The notes: generated by a model from the letters alone, not told the origin. A stretch of 64,000 nt of DNA from Typha latifolia (GCA_019914945.1 CM034100.1:8009096-8073095); one strand, 5' to 3'. Positions 12,415 through 24,637 are shown, counted from the first letter of the stretch. Translations and numbers: made by a program.

Positions 12415-13071
12415 ACAATTTAAAGGAAAGTGATATTCTAATTTTTGTGTTTAATAGGACCTATGGGAGTTCTCACTTATTTTATAAAAGTATAAGTTTA
12501 AAATAGAATGTTGATTAATGAAGGATTTTTCCATTGTTGCAAAAGCAATTTTTTTTTTAATGTTTCGGTTTTGAAGCCATAAAAAATGATGTTTTTGGTT
12601 GGTTTTCAATGCAATTGAGGAATTTGCATTTTAGCTCTTACTAATTCAGCAAATTATAAAATAGTCCTTCTGCCGGTTAGAAATTTATAATTTTTTCTAT
12701 TCTTGCACGTAGATTTGACTGAAATAATTGTTGTTATTATTATATCTCCATTTGGAATATTTTAAAAATAAAATAATTGTGATCAATTGTTTATTTTAAA
12801 AATAGTTTGAAAAACAAATTCATTTACATGCTTTATTAATGCATGTTGGATAAATAATCACATATACCTAAAATAAAATTTATCGAACTTTATTTTATGG
12901 GTTTAGTTAATAGATCAAAATCTGATTGAGTTCAGCACTAATATAATAATTGTAAGATTATAAAATCTCGTCAGAATTCAAATAAATTTGAATTCAAATT
13001 GAGTAAACCAATAATTTAATAAAAAGAGATATTTGTAAATTTGTTCTAATAAAAGGATTTAATTATCTCAT
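12415..13071. other. AT-rich stretch, nothing recognised
   Basis: No open frame of interest, no LTR end and no repeat matching other parts of the window was seen. Confidence 0.5.
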
Positions 13072-13960
13072 TGTTGGACTAAATTTAGATGTGTGTACTC
13101 TTATTATGATACAACTTAGTCCATATTGGCTCCACTCGCAGCATTGGGTTCGTTGGGATGAGCCTATTTATCTAATTGATTTTTGTTTGAAGAAATAAAA
13201 GGCTTTTTTGCTAGGGGCATTCGAACACGCGTTCGAACGGGTCATGCGAATATCTACACGCGTTCATAAAACAGAGAACGAAAATTACGCATTCGAACAG
13301 ACTCAGGCCATTCGAATGCGATTGTTCAAACGTCTGCACACGTTCGCAACGACAGAGAACTGTAATCTGCATTCGAATGCACCGTAGTGAAAATTGTTGG
13401 TTTGTTAGGGTTTTTAACTTAGTTAATGGGTCCCTAGGGTGAACCTCTATAAATATGTGAAGGAAATCCTAATTGGAGAAAATCGAATAATTGAAAACGG
13501 CATTGTGCATTTATCTTCTTCTCTTCTTGCTCTAGCCATTGGCACCCTCTCCCACCTCCTTTCTTCTACTGCCCAAGTCTTTGGTCGGCTTCCTCTAACT
13601 TGTAATCCCCTTCTTCTACAACAACTTCTTCCCTTTCACACCAAGGAATTAACCTACCACCTATCTAACCATTGAAGAGCTATTAAGCTAGGGTTTTTCC
13701 TAATCTTTGGTCACCTTTCGGTTAATATCTTAAGATCTAACCATCCAAACCCTATTATCTTGGATTCTTTCGAAAGTTCTTTTCAAGGGCAACGACATAT
13801 CCAAAATTCAAAAAGATCCAACGGTTCGAATATCCACAAATTCCTTCGAAAGTTATGTCCTCAATCTAGTCCAAAACTGTTTCGGATCATATCAAGCCGG
13901 TTCGTAACATATTATGATGAATTTTCATTTCAGACTTTAGCATTCTGAAAATGTTATTTT
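13072..13960 (+). mobile_element. LTR-like block (family F) with the TTCGAA module and TATA box
   Basis: It starts near TGTTGGACTAAA and carries GCGTTCGAAC-type words (13215-13385) alternating with CAGAGAACG-like words. Then comes CTCTATAAATATGTG at 13445-13459 and a pyrimidine-rich leader. This module-TATA-leader order is that of family A and B LTRs, but the flanks do not match them. The right end is uncertain and no coding part is attached. It may be a solo LTR of a fourth family. Confidence 0.4.
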
Positions 13961-15713
13961 TGTCTATGTTAGATAGAAAGAAAAAATATTTTGAGTCTAC
14001 AACCAATATTTATTGAAATTACTTTTAAGTAATTCGTGAAAGTGACATCATACATATATTTCCATGTATGAATCCTAAATTTGGATTATATTTCAAACAA
14101 ATTGTTGAGTAAATTTACAATTCAAACACTGGATTTTATTTATTTGTAATTTAGTCTGTAAAAGTGTTATGAATTATCAAACATGAAATTTTTTTGTAAT
14201 ATATCTTTTATGAAGTTTTCAAAATATCATAATGTTGATATTCACCTCACCATTTGAGAAATAGGTGAAATTATTAAAACTTTCATTAGCATTAGAAAAA
14301 GTATTACTGTAATTTACGTAAAAGACCCCATGTTTTGAGGAACATAAAAAGAGAGTTAAAAATGAGACATTAAAAAAATGATATCATAAATTAAAAAAAG
14401 ATACTTTATTGCTATCACTAGCTTTACTGTTTTGATAGACATATTATATTCTAGTCCCTTAAATATAAAATTTTAGTAATAAATTAATGTGAATGTTTTT
14501 ACATCAATATATTAATTCTTAAATATAGGAATTAAGATTCTATGTTGAACATGTCTTATATTTGAATAAATTTTTTTTGATATATTGACTAGAATGTGAG
14601 ATTATTAAAAGTTAAATATTATTTTGCTATATGATAGTAAAATATTAAGCATATTTCTGGAAAAAAATAGTATGCGCTATTCATTTGATTAATAGTAATT
14701 ATATACTTCAATATATATGAAAAAAATTTGAGAAGAGAATCGTATACACCATAGACCATGATATACATATTGTAGCATGTGAAATACATTTTTTATAATT
14801 AACAATAAGATTATTGAAATGTCATATAAGTTAAATGTGATTATCTAGATCATCGGTATACATGCATATTTAATAATTACATCATGCAATATATGAAATT
14901 ATCTATAAATGTGAGGGATTGTGAACTCCAAACTAAAATTTTAAATTCTATAGAATTATTATATTGACATGTCATGTAAGTTATTTATTTATAAAGGCAA
15001 ATAGCCTAAAAGGACGAGGTCCTAAGAGTAGCAATGTTGATAAATTTTTCATGGAAGGGGATAAGTCTAAAGCCCACATAATTATTCCAAAAGTAGATTC
15101 CTATAACATAATTAGATTTATCCAAAATGAAGTTGTGTGGAAACGAAGTCGTTGATGGACATAGTGAAGAGCACTAATTATCTTCCTATCCCTATGGTAA
15201 AGTGTTCTATGTAACAACTAAGTTGTGTTTATATTTTTAATGATTCCAATATTATTTTCTAAGAGGTGTGTTCCATTGCAAATATTTTTTAAGGATTCAC
15301 CTAAGCGAGAACTGTTGTGATGCGGTGACTATGGGACTTAGGCAAATCCCTAATAACTCTCATGATAATCAAGGCAAGCACATAGCATTAAATAACACTA
15401 CCCCGCATAAGAATAAAGTACTCCTACTATGTGCATAATTGTAAAATATTGATATATAGGACTCCTCCTACCATTAATCTTCAATCTAATATAATTATTG
15501 CAAGATGCAAGTTCAAACAATTAACAGATACTTAGTATTGATACATAGTATAAAAAATTTAATATAATAATTTCAGACATATATAATAATGATTTTTTAA
15601 ATGTTTGTGTTTTAAATCCCTTTGGGGATTGTTATTAATTTCATAATTGATTTAAATTTAAAATTAGTAATTAAAGGAATTTAAAACTCAAATGTTATAA
15701 GAATTTTAGAAAT
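13961..15713. other. AT-rich stretch, nothing recognised
   Basis: Only short chance frames are present (for example 14964-15155, which resembles nothing I know). No tRNA, splice-linked exons or LTR termini were seen. Confidence 0.5.
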
Positions 15714-16197
15714 TTTGTAATGACCATAACAGTTATTTTATAATAATTAATGGGCTGAATTTATTTATGGTTATAAGTTTTGAAAAAATTTAAAAGGCCT
15801 CAAATACATATAAATATCTCATTTGTTCATAAGAAATATAACGTAAAAATTTAATGCAAATACAAAATTTTGGCTTCTGCTTTCTCAATTTGTCTCTTAT
15901 ATATTATTTTGATCGGATTGGAGGAGTGCGGTACTCATAGAAAAATGTTGAAGGTATGTATTATCTTGCAACGCAAAATGAGGTTCTAAGTTGTACTTAA
16001 AGGAAAGAGAGGCGGGTAACCTTGCATATAGGATGCCACTTTCCTTTAGCTCTACACTTTGATGTGACTTATAAGCTAGAGTTCATTATCTTTTTATATT
16101 ATTATTTGTATTAAAGAATATTTATTTTTTATTTTTAAATACAAAACTAGATTTACTCTATGCATAAATATTATACGTTAAATTTAAATAAAAAAGA
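15714..16197 (+). repeat. Direct repeat R, copy 2
   Basis: Partner of 11944-12414, same orientation, starts 3.8 kb apart. Both copies begin TTTTGTAA and lose similarity after an AAATAAAAAA stretch. It contains a short insertion relative to copy 1 (around 15995-16015). Confidence 0.65.
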
Positions 16198-17167
16198 TTT
16201 TCAATAGAGGTAGGAGATTAGAAAGATTTGAGAAGGGGGTGGGGTGGGATGCAGCAAACTTGGGAGAAAATTGTGAAATTCAGGGTCAGCTAGTATTAGA
16301 GAAAGAAAGAGGGTTTTAATTGACCATCTAAGGGTATTTTGGTCATCATCAAAATCTATTTTAAGTTGTCATGTATTCTGGCCAATTATAGTTCATGGGT
16401 AAGTGTGAATAAAAAAAAATTATTATAAAAATAGGTGATTGTTTAGACGGTGAAAGAAAAATTATTCCTAATTTTTTTGTCCTTTGCTTCATTTGACTAC
16501 ATAAGTTGCGACTTCTATCTCAATTCTTTATTCCTTCCTAACGTTGACAGCCATTAAATACAGCTCTCTCCCTCACCCACACCGCGCCGAAGCCCACAAC
16601 CGCAGTCATCCACAGACTCTTCTCTACTCAAGCCCGCTCAAGTTCCTCTGATACGTGCGCTTTGCCATGTCTTATTACATGCAACAGCCTAGCTAGTTTT
16701 AATGAAGTCCAAAAGACCTACTGGTTCGTGCATCTTTAGGAGCTAATTGGTAAAATCTTGATATGATCTCATCCCCCTCTTGATTCAATTGCCAATTATA
16801 TCGAAAGTTAGTATTTTGCTTTTCTGCAGGCACTTTTATATATATATATATATATATAAATTTGTGGATTTACCCCAAGTAATGAAATAAAAGGAGACAA
16901 GGGAAGCTAGATGTCCCAACCTGGCCTAAGATGAGAACTAGAATATAACAGCTAATGAATCGATCTAAAAGAAAACATATTTTAACTTTGATGGCATCAA
17001 TAGGAAAAAGTGTCCAATTGAAAAATTAACTCATAGCTGAAGCAAATCTGGAATATGGCTGTCGCATTGGGGGCACACCATTAAAAAAATAATCACTAAT
17101 ATTTTTAATCTGATCCGCCTGTTTCAACCATCCTCTACTTATCGATTTAAACATGACACATGGCAGA
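16198..17167. other. 3' flank of the kinase gene with MITE-like segment and (TA)n
   Basis: Positions 16430-16476 are the reverse complement of the MITE-like start at 773. A (TA)n run lies at about 16837-16858. The segment 16560-16720 is less AT-rich but has no convincing frame. The 3' untranslated region of the minus-strand kinase gene should lie just below 17168; no clear poly(A) signal was singled out. Confidence 0.4.
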
Positions 17168-18520
17168 TCACCGAAAGAAACACAGAAAAGTAACCAGCCA
17201 AACTGGACTAATATTAATGTGAAAAGAGCCACTTGGAAGTCTCAAACTACTCTCCTTGCTTATGTTTACTAAATTAGTATTACTGTTACAATAGCTTAAC
17301 TCTCCTTTACAGCTAAACAACTCCTTTCCTTTCCCATATCTCTCCACATTATCATTGTAATTGAAAAAACTATAGGGATGTAAAGTGCGGTGGAAGTCCT
17401 GCGTTTCCATGGGACTAGCACTTAAAATTAACTCTCCATTACTACTGTTTGTACCAATTGGGACTGCAATTCTGCTCTCCTTACCGCCCACGCTTTCCCT
17501 TCCGTCGCTTCTAACCGTGATCCAGTTCTCATACCACGTCCAATTAGGAGCCGCGAAGTTGCCACTAGTCAATAGCTTTAGCCTCTCCATTGGATCCTTC
17601 GCTTCCTCTATTTCCTCTTCCATGGGAGTTAACGACTCCCAGAGGCATTGATCAAGAATGCTCTTTGGAGATACCCAGAAGTCATCGATACTCGTTTCCG
17701 TCAGTACACAATTGGATGGCGAAGCTACGAAAGGATGCTTCAGAAGTTGATCCGCCGTCCACCTCTCATTGGACTCTCTCTTCAAGCACTTGCATAAGAA
17801 ATCTCTCCCCTCTTCCGAGATCCAACTAGGAATCTCAGGGACATCAGAAGAGAAGGCAATATGGTGGAGAACAGAGAGTGGATCCGAGACACCAACCCAC
17901 GGCGCCCGCCCGGTTGCCATCTCGACTACGGTGCAGCCGAGAGCCCAAATATCCGCTGCCGTCCCCTGCTCTTCTCCTCTTGCAACCTCCGGCGCCATGA
18001 AAACCGGCGTTCCCCTTAGTTGAACCCCTCCCTTTCCATCATCGTCAGCGTCGGCCGCCACCCGTTTCGAGCAGCCGAAGTCGGCGATCTTGGCATGACC
18101 TTCCGAACCGATTAACACATTCTCACCTTTGATGTCGCAATGCACTACGCCGTTCTCGTGGATGTAAGCCAGCCCGCACAAGATCTCGTAAGTGCGGAAT
18201 CGAATTGTACGCTCGTCGAGGCGGCCTCCGTGCTTCTTGATCTCGCTGGACAGCGATCCACCAGGGGCATACTCCATAAACAGATTGTAGCATAGTTTGT
18301 TAGGCGTGAGTTCTCTTGTGGTGTCGAAGCCAAGGTAGGAGATAATGTAGGAAGACTTGAGACTCGAAAGGATGCTTTGCTCCATCTCGAGGATTGCAGC
18401 GTGGGCGAGTGATGCGGACTTAACTGCAAAAACTTTGCCCGACGAGCACATCGTGGCGAGGGAGACAGTGGCGGATGCGCCGCGGCCTAGTGTCGGGCCT
18501 CGATACCATTTCCCCACCAT
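17168..18520 (-). CDS. Single-exon MAP kinase kinase kinase, MAPKKK17/18-like
   Basis: A 450-residue serine/threonine kinase. Residues 5-265 form the kinase domain: Gly loop LGRGASATV (11-19), ATP-anchoring Lys34, helix-C Glu47, catalytic loop HCDIKGEN (Asp129, Lys131, Asn134), DFG (147-149), activation segment RGTPVFMAPE (169-178) and the late-domain Arg253. HCD in place of HRD, plus GTPVFMAPE, is typical of plant MEKK-type MAPKKKs. The intronless frame and the C-terminal segment with NWTWYENWITVR (326-337) fit the MAPKKK17-21 subgroup. In Arabidopsis that subgroup phosphorylates MKK3 in abscisic-acid signalling. No stop or frameshift interrupts it and all catalytic residues are present, so it is probably functional. 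The tail 338-450 is longer than in the Arabidopsis members. It is the only intact host gene here, surrounded by decayed transposons. Subgroup assignment is by eye. Confidence 0.9.
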   Translation of the reverse strand: MVGKWYRGPTLGRGASATVSLATMCSSGKVFAVKSASLAHAAILEMEQSILSSLKSSYIISYLGFDTTRELTPNKLCYNLFMEYAPGGSLSSEIKKHGGRLDERTIRFRTYEILCGLAYIHENGVVHCDIKGENVLIGSEGHAKIADFGCSKRVAADADDDGKGGVQLRGTPVFMAPEVARGEEQGTAADIWALGCTVVEMATGRAPWVGVSDPLSVLHHIAFSSDVPEIPSWISEEGRDFLCKCLKRESNERWTADQLLKHPFVASPSNCVLTETSIDDFWVSPKSILDQCLWESLTPMEEEIEEAKDPMERLKLLTSGNFAAPNWTWYENWITVRSDGRESVGGKESRIAVPIGTNSSNGELILSASPMETQDFHRTLHPYSFFNYNDNVERYGKGKELFSCKGELSYCNSNTNLVNISKESSLRLPSGSFHINISPVWLVTFLCFFR

Positions 18521-18900
18521 CGGTAAGGAAGAGGGTGAAAGAAATGGAGCAGAGGCGGAGGTGAAATTTTTGATTTAGTTGGCTTGTTCACTTCGGAGTT
18601 CGGACTATATATATATATATATTAGAAGGCAAAGGATGCTTTGATTTTGTTGGTGGAAGTCTACCTTCCGGATCTTGGCTGTCCGAATAAAGGAAGGGGA
18701 AGAGTCCACGCTGTCATCAGGCAGCCGTCCGCGCTTCGATAGAAAGCTTCTTAGCTGTGCTTTCTCCACGTGTCGTAAATAGACGAAAGAGTTTGGCCAA
18801 TGAAGGCCAACAACCTATTCGGCATAAACAAGGTGCAGAGCTCGCTCAACTTTGTTTTAACATAGAAGGATTAGTTGATAAAATTGACACGTCAGAGCAC
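18521..18900 (-). promoter_or_regulatory. Kinase promoter with TATA box and two ABRE-like sites
   Basis: Upstream of the ATG (18518-18520) a long TATA run lies at 18606-18622, about 90-100 bp away. A G-box CACGTG within CCACGTGTC lies at 18767-18772. A second ACGT site, TGACACGTCA (18885-18894), reads ACGTGTC on the gene strand. Both match the core of ABA-responsive elements. Two such sites within 375 bp fit the known ABA induction of MAPKKK17/18 in Arabidopsis; use in this plant is inferred. Confidence 0.55.
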
Positions 18901-19570
18901 AAGGTCTGGTAAGAATCTTCTACAATTTTTCTAAGAGATTTGATTCTTCAGTAGTACTGCATAATAAAAAAAAACACTTCTTGAATTAATTAAAAGTTAT
19001 TTATATATTTATGACCTTTATATTATCCAAACAGGTCTCAAATTTGTGACCAACGATGACAGCAATGGTGGCTCACAGGTTACTGTTTCTTTCTGCAACT
19101 GTTTGACGATAATATTACTTCAAATGTGCATATTCTTTGGAAGAAGGTGGTAAACCTAAGTGGACGTATTGAATTGGAAGATTTGGAACACAAGCGAAGA
19201 GAGGCGGGGAATATGCCATCGGTGCCAGCTACCAGACGCTAGGCATATCCATTTATTGCGCCAAAATTAAAGAAAGGGTTGAGTGTGGCATGGGACAGGG
19301 AGGTTGCAGATTTGAGGTTGCTGTTATACCAAATTTGCACAATTAGATCTTGTGTTAACGAAGCCACGCGTAAAAGAATAAAGACTGTAGGCGAGCTAAC
19401 GAAGGTATGGCCTTTGCATCTTGGATTTATGTTAAAAGTGATAAGGAGACCTCTGATGTTCAAATGGGATATCGTCGACAAATTGAGTGATGGATGATTT
19501 AAGAGCGCAGAAATTTAAGAAGTGACGTGTTCAACTGTATAACCAAACAATAAGAGGAGGAGCATCGAAT
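18901..19570. other. Upstream intergenic stretch, nothing recognised
   Basis: No gene, LTR end or repeat shared with the rest of the window was found. Confidence 0.45.
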
Positions 19571-19918
19571 TTATCCCTTGGGACATGGTTCGTGTTCCCC
19601 TGAAAATTGTCTTTTTGTATTTGCATCGAACTGGGCTGGCAGGAAAAAGGAAATTCGAACCTCTCTTACCATCACTCTTTTCTGCGTTAGTTTTATCTTT
19701 AGTTTGTATATTTGATTATATCTGAATGCATCAGCGATCCCATGATATTTACGAGGAATATGGAAAGTTGCTACGAGACCATCAGATATCATCCGAATTT
19801 TATCAATTACTTGATATACGCTAAAAAAGGTCACATCCTCAACGAATGCTCTCTTCTTTAGTGACTTCAGGCGTTTCTTCTCCAATAGTCTGATGGCCTG
19901 ATGGGCACGGCGCTCCAA
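19571..19918 (-). pseudogene. Possible RNase H-like fragment of a non-LTR element
   Basis: A 115-codon open frame. Its middle reads SVYQVIDKIRMIS and then FHIPRKYHGIADAFRY, which resembles the end of plant RVT_3-type RNase H domains (pattern H-[IV]-x-R-x-x-N-x-x-A-D). No reverse transcriptase, poly(A) tail or target duplication was found beside it. It could equally be a chance frame. Confidence 0.25.
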
Positions 19919-20856
19919 ATAAATCCAATATTTTTCTCATCCCAAAAACTAAATAACTAAATAATAATTTTTAAAAAATGGTACAGCAACTAAATAATAA
20001 TTTATCTTATTCTGATTAATAATTTATTATTCTCTCTATTTTTATTCTGTACAATTTTTAAAAAATAACTTAATAATAACTATAATTATTATTTTGTCCT
20101 TAGATAAGAAAGAATACTTAATTACATATCATCTCAATTAAAAATTTTCTCTCTCCTATTTATCTTCTCTTAAATATTAATCATCTTACCTATAGTTGAG
20201 ATTCTATTTATTTTTTATTTAACTAAATTCTGCACGAAATATATATATATATATATCTATATTAAGCAGGTTTATTGCAAAGTTATTTCCTCACAATATT
20301 CCTAGATATTATCGAGATTATTTTCTGCTGTGCAGGTTTATTGCCTGTCAACCAAATCGAAGTTTTCAAATGGAAATTAAAGAAGCAATTCAGTAGCTAC
20401 TTTTCTGAGCGGCTCTTGTCTCATTTGAACACTTGAACAATGCACAATTCACATAAAACAAGTTAATTTCTTTCAAACGACACTTGTCCAGTGTAGAAAT
20501 AATAAAATGAACATGTTCAAATTTGAATAAGAGTATTCCTTTGAAATTCACCTAGACCTAAACAAGGATTTTACTCCCCGCCTATATAAAGCTCCCAGAG
20601 GTATTCATAAAGCATCCAACTCATATAAGAAATCCTGGGAAACACTTACCTTCAAATACACGTACCACATAATTTATTAGTCAATATTTTACATAATATA
20701 TAGAATAAAACCTAATATTTTTATAAATAAAATATGCTAAATAGAGTCTAAATTACCACAGGCTGCAACAAGCCCTAAATATATATATCAGCACACCTCA
20801 TCAAGACAAATGTCCATGTAGAGGCAACAATTCATATAATTTATTTGACAATACTA
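19919..20856. other. AT-rich stretch with (TA)n
   Basis: A (TA)n run lies at about 20238-20257. Nothing else was recognised. Confidence 0.45.
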
Positions 20857-21144
20857 AACGCACTTATTTCTCAATTCTCTAGATTTGCGAAAGCGATGCA
20901 AGCGTTTGTAGGCGCGTTCGAACGTAGACGTTCGCAAGCGCATTCGAATGCACAATTCGCATTCTCGAGATGTGCGAATGTGATGCAGACATTCACAATC
21001 GCGTTCGAATGCACTCCACGCACGTTCGAATGCGATATACAGAAAACTTATTTTTTTAATAATTAAACACTAAAACAAGAGACAAAGACACCCCTTAACT
21101 GTACCCATGCTCGAGACGACCTCGGTGAAGTCCGAATCGTATCA
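20857..21144 (-). mobile_element. Family A LTR fragment
   Basis: Matches the promoter-side third of family A LTRs: the TTCGAA module at 20865-21035, then CTCGAGACGACCTCGGTGAAG and the exact LTR terminus ATCGTATCA at 21136-21144. It abuts family B coding sequence at 21145, so an A element was probably inserted in B3 and the rest deleted. Confidence 0.8.
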
Positions 21145-22504
21145 CCATTCTCCTTGGCGGCAACTCTTTTGGCTCCTCAAACTGTCCAGCAAATTTATCT
21201 AATAAATTAGACAAATCAATTATAGTACCTGAACTCATTAGAGGCTCATCTCCTACTAGTCCTAACTTAAGAAAATAGGCCAAATCACTCTCACAAGGCA
21301 ACCCCACCATCGACTACATCGCTGGAATCAATGGAGATAGGCCATATCTATGTTTCCTTGCTTAAATTTCATCTACATGCTCCGGAAATCAAAAGTGACG
21401 GGTCCCAAGCTCTGCAACCACTGAGTGTCAAGGACAATGTCCTCTCCTTACAACGCCAAGGGATACAAGTCCACAATGATGTCGTGTCTTTGCACCCGTA
21501 TACTGACTCGTCGACACAAGCTCTCCACCCTAAGCTTTGTACTGTCTCCAATAGCAACGTCAAACCCTACGGTCGGTTCAGCATCCAAGCCCAACTTCCT
21601 CACTAACCTCTTGTCTAGAAAGTTGTGTGTACTCTCAAAATCGATGAGGATGTGCACACAATACTTTCTAACGAGTCCGTCCATCCATTGGGTCCTCAGT
21701 GCGAAAGTACCCGAATATGCATGCATTGATATTTTAGCTTGGATATCTTTCTCCGCGCCCTCCTCCATGGCCTCCTCTTGGACCTCCTCTGAACACTCTC
21801 CATCACCAACAACTCATCGTCCTCCCCTGGACCGTCAATAAGCATCACACTCCTGATCGGTTTGGAACACCGATGATCGGGGGTGAAACGTTCATCGCAT
21901 CAAAAGCAAAGACACTTCACTCTTCGCTCCTCCACTTGGGCCTGTGTGAGAGTTCGAACGGGGTCTTGTGCCTCCTCTAACATTGAAAGAGGTCTCAAAG
22001 GTGGTTGTGGTCTAGTACTAGCAGTTGCTGTCTTTGGACCCGTAGAATTTTCAGCCGACATTCTAGGCGCAAACCGCTCATCTCGGTTGCCCCAACTTAT
22101 TTTTGCTGCCATTTTAAGAGCCTTGTGCTTTTGCTCCATCCTCACGGCCTTCTCAAAGGCCTCCTCAAGAGTGGTAGGACAAAGAGCATGAACATCCGCT
22201 TGTATCTCCTCCTGCAGCCCTGAAATGAATATGCTCAGCAATGTCGATTCGGGCCAAAGTGGCTCACAACGACTACTAACTCTTTCAAATTCTGCTTGGT
22301 ACTCCAATTCGGTCATCCTCTTAACTATCTTGCTTAATGTGGCAGCAAAATCTTCATATGCTACTGTCCCAATTCTGCAAGTAATCCTCCTACAAAAGTC
22401 AACCCAACCGGTAAATCCTCCACTACGAATAGCCGATCAATACCAATGCAATGTCATTCCTTGGAGGTGAAAGCTTGCCATCTGGACCCTTGCGTCCTCC
22501 GCTG
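21145..22504 (-). pseudogene. Family B gag-protease-RT remnant (B3)
   Basis: Low to high coordinates: linker to reverse transcriptase (21145-21320, ELPPRR motif), protease (about 21430-21720, LIDFESTHNF, with the D-S-G active site altered to D-F-E), zinc knuckle region (about 21860-21920) and gag (21900-22504, with GLQEEIQADVHALCPTTLEE). Reverse transcriptase beyond its start, RNase H and integrase are missing. The copy keeps protease reading-frame positions that are broken in B1 and B2, so it is useful as an outgroup. Confidence 0.85.
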
Positions 22505-23020
22505 TTAGGGTTATGGATGTTAATACAATATATTGCGGATGATAGTGATGGTGACGGGTGGAGTGGATGTTAGGGTTATGGATGATAATGGAGATGAGGG
22601 TGGATGGGTGATGTTTTCTGAGGGTAGAGGTGGTAGGTTGGTTAAGATAGAGAGGCAAAAAACTAATATTCCAATAGTATAATGATTTCGGCTGCTATCC
22701 ATATCTTTATAGAGGCTAGCCAACAAGCTAAAATAATAATAATTAACCCTAATTCTTAGACTCCCGTCGATCGCACTCGAACATGCCTGATCGCGTTCGA
22801 ACGCACAAAAGACGTTCTCTGTCGATGCGAACCTAATGTAGACGTTCGAACACGGCGTTTAAACGCGCTCGACTATGTTTGAACGCGCATTTCACGTTCT
22901 TTATTTTTGCGAACCTGATGTAGGCGTTTGCAAAGGCGTTCGAACGGGACCTACATGAAATTTCTTTTAATGAAAACAAATAACTAATGCAATAAGAAGA
23001 GACTCTAACAAAGTGTATCA
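22505..23020 (-). mobile_element. Family B LTR fragment inside B3 gag
   Basis: Continues from TTAGGGTTATGGATG through the TATA context (about 22700-22715) and the TTCGAA module (22775-22950) to the terminus GTGTATCA at 23020. The U5 end is missing. Gag sequence resumes at 23021 after loss of roughly 0.5 kb of gag, so insertion was accompanied or followed by deletion. Confidence 0.8.
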
Positions 23021-23195
23021 TTCACATCCATGGACGTTGGTTGATTCGGTTTTGCCATAGCTGCCCCAAAGGAATCGACCTCACGGTTAGGGTAATCATG
23101 GATTGAGTCTTCCCTTATTGGTGTGTTTTCCATTGATCTCCTTGTTGATGCCATCTTCCTTGTTTCCACCATTAATAGAGGTCTGAGGTTCGCCT
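23021..23195 (-). pseudogene. Start of the B3 gag gene
   Basis: Matches the gag start of B1 (63660-63840), including the DVGCLGP/GVLSIG-equivalent DNA on the plus strand. It is followed at 23196-23209 by a primer-binding site (reverse complement TGGTATTAGAGCC, one change from the initiator Met tRNA complement). Confidence 0.7.
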
Positions 23196-23210
23196 GGCTC
23201 TAATACCAAA

Positions 23211-23615
23211 TGATAGGTCTACGATACCAAAAGATAGACTTTGATACCAATGATAGACTATGGAATGATCCCTTCAAGATCTGGATTGATTGTAGAAAGT
23301 AGTTCGCGCAACCAAGGAAAAATATTTACCAAATATTCTCCAGTAGTTTGAAAATTCCGAAACCAAGTTGGATCAATCATAACTTCCTAATCTACATTTT
23401 CTATATTTACATCCTTCGCAGATTTGAACTATAACTAGAACAAAAATATGATATAGTGGGAATATTAGTGTTATGGATGATAATGGAGATGAGGATGGAT
23501 AGTTGATATAGTTAAGGGATAAAGATGAAGGGAAAGAAGTGGTTGAGATCCCAAAAAAGAGGAAGGACTTGACAGACGAGGGAGATTAGAAGTTAGGAGA
23601 GACCTTGCCAATGGT
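23211..23615 (-). mobile_element. 5' LTR of B3, truncated
   Basis: Starts TGATAGGTCT with two further primer-site-like units (GATACCAAAAGATAGACT and the like) to about 23250. It then follows the B LTR to the GACCTTGCCAATGG region, where it is cut and joined to the 96-bp tandem repeat. Confidence 0.75.
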
Positions 23616-23742
23616 CTAAGTTTATGCACAATGTACGCTCTAAGTTTCAAGAAAGTACACATCATGATCTAAAAAAACGTCACGCATCACCTATGTTATT
23701 TATACGCATTCCCTATGCAATAAGTACGCTCTAGTTTTAAAC
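23616..23742. repeat. 96-bp tandem repeat, partial copies
   Basis: Contains the marker words TACGCAT, CACCTATGTTATTT and GTACGCTCT seen in the array at 52470-53060. It is continuous with 24643-24720 once the solo LTR between them is removed. Confidence 0.7.
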
Positions 23743-23747
23743 AATAT

Positions 23748-24637
23748 TGAAAGGTCTAGGATACCAAAGGATAGGCTCTAATACCTATGATAGGCAATGG
23801 AATGATCCCTTCAAGATCCGGATTGATTGTAGGAAGCAGTCCTCGTAATCGAGAAAAAATATTCAAGAAATATTCTTTCATAATGAGGAAATTATGAAAC
23901 CATGTTGGATCGATCCGTAACTTCCTGATCTATATTTTTATATTTATGCCCTTCGCAGATTCGAACTGCCACTGGGATGAAAACATGATAGAGTATGGAT
24001 GGAGTGGAAGATAGGGTTATGGATGATAATGGAGATGAGTGTGGATGGCTGAGGTAGTTTAGGGGATAAAGACGAAGGAGAAGTGGTCGAGATCCCAAAG
24101 AAGAAGGAGGACTCAATAGATAAGTGAGATTAGAAGTTAGGAGAGACCTTGCCAACTATAGAGGTGGTAGGTTGGTGAAGAGGGAGGAGAGAGATTAGGG
24201 TAGAGAGACTAGAGAGAAGATAGAGAGGAAAGAAACCAATATTTTAATAGTATTATAATTTTGGCTGCCATCCGTACCTTTATAAAGGCTAGCTAACAAG
24301 CCAAAATAACAATTATTAACTCTAATTCTAGCGGACTCCCGCCGATCGCGTTCGAACGCGCCCAATCTTGTTCGAATGCGCCCGATCTTGTTCGAATGCA
24401 CAAAAGGCGTTCACTATTGATGTGAACCTGATGTAGACGTTGAACGTGGCGTTCGAACGCGCCTGACTACGTTCAAATGCACATTTTGCGTTTTCTATTT
24501 TTGCGAACCTGATGTAGGAGTTCGCAAAGGCATTCGAACGCGCCCCCCTTCCGCGTTCGAATGCGACCTATAGAAAATTTATTTCAATTAAAATAAATAA
24601 CTAATGCATTCTGAAAAGACTCTAACAAGGTGTATCA
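23748..24637 (-). mobile_element. Family B solo LTR (B4), target duplication AATAT
   Basis: 890 bp from TGAAAGGTCT to GGTGTATCA, flanked by AATAT at 23743-23747 and 24638-24642. The exact target duplication proves that the primer-site-like units GGATACCAAAGGATAG and CTAATACCTATGATAG (23757-23795) are inside the LTR. The TTCGAA module lies at 24340-24570. It is inserted in the 96-bp repeat. Confidence 0.9.
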
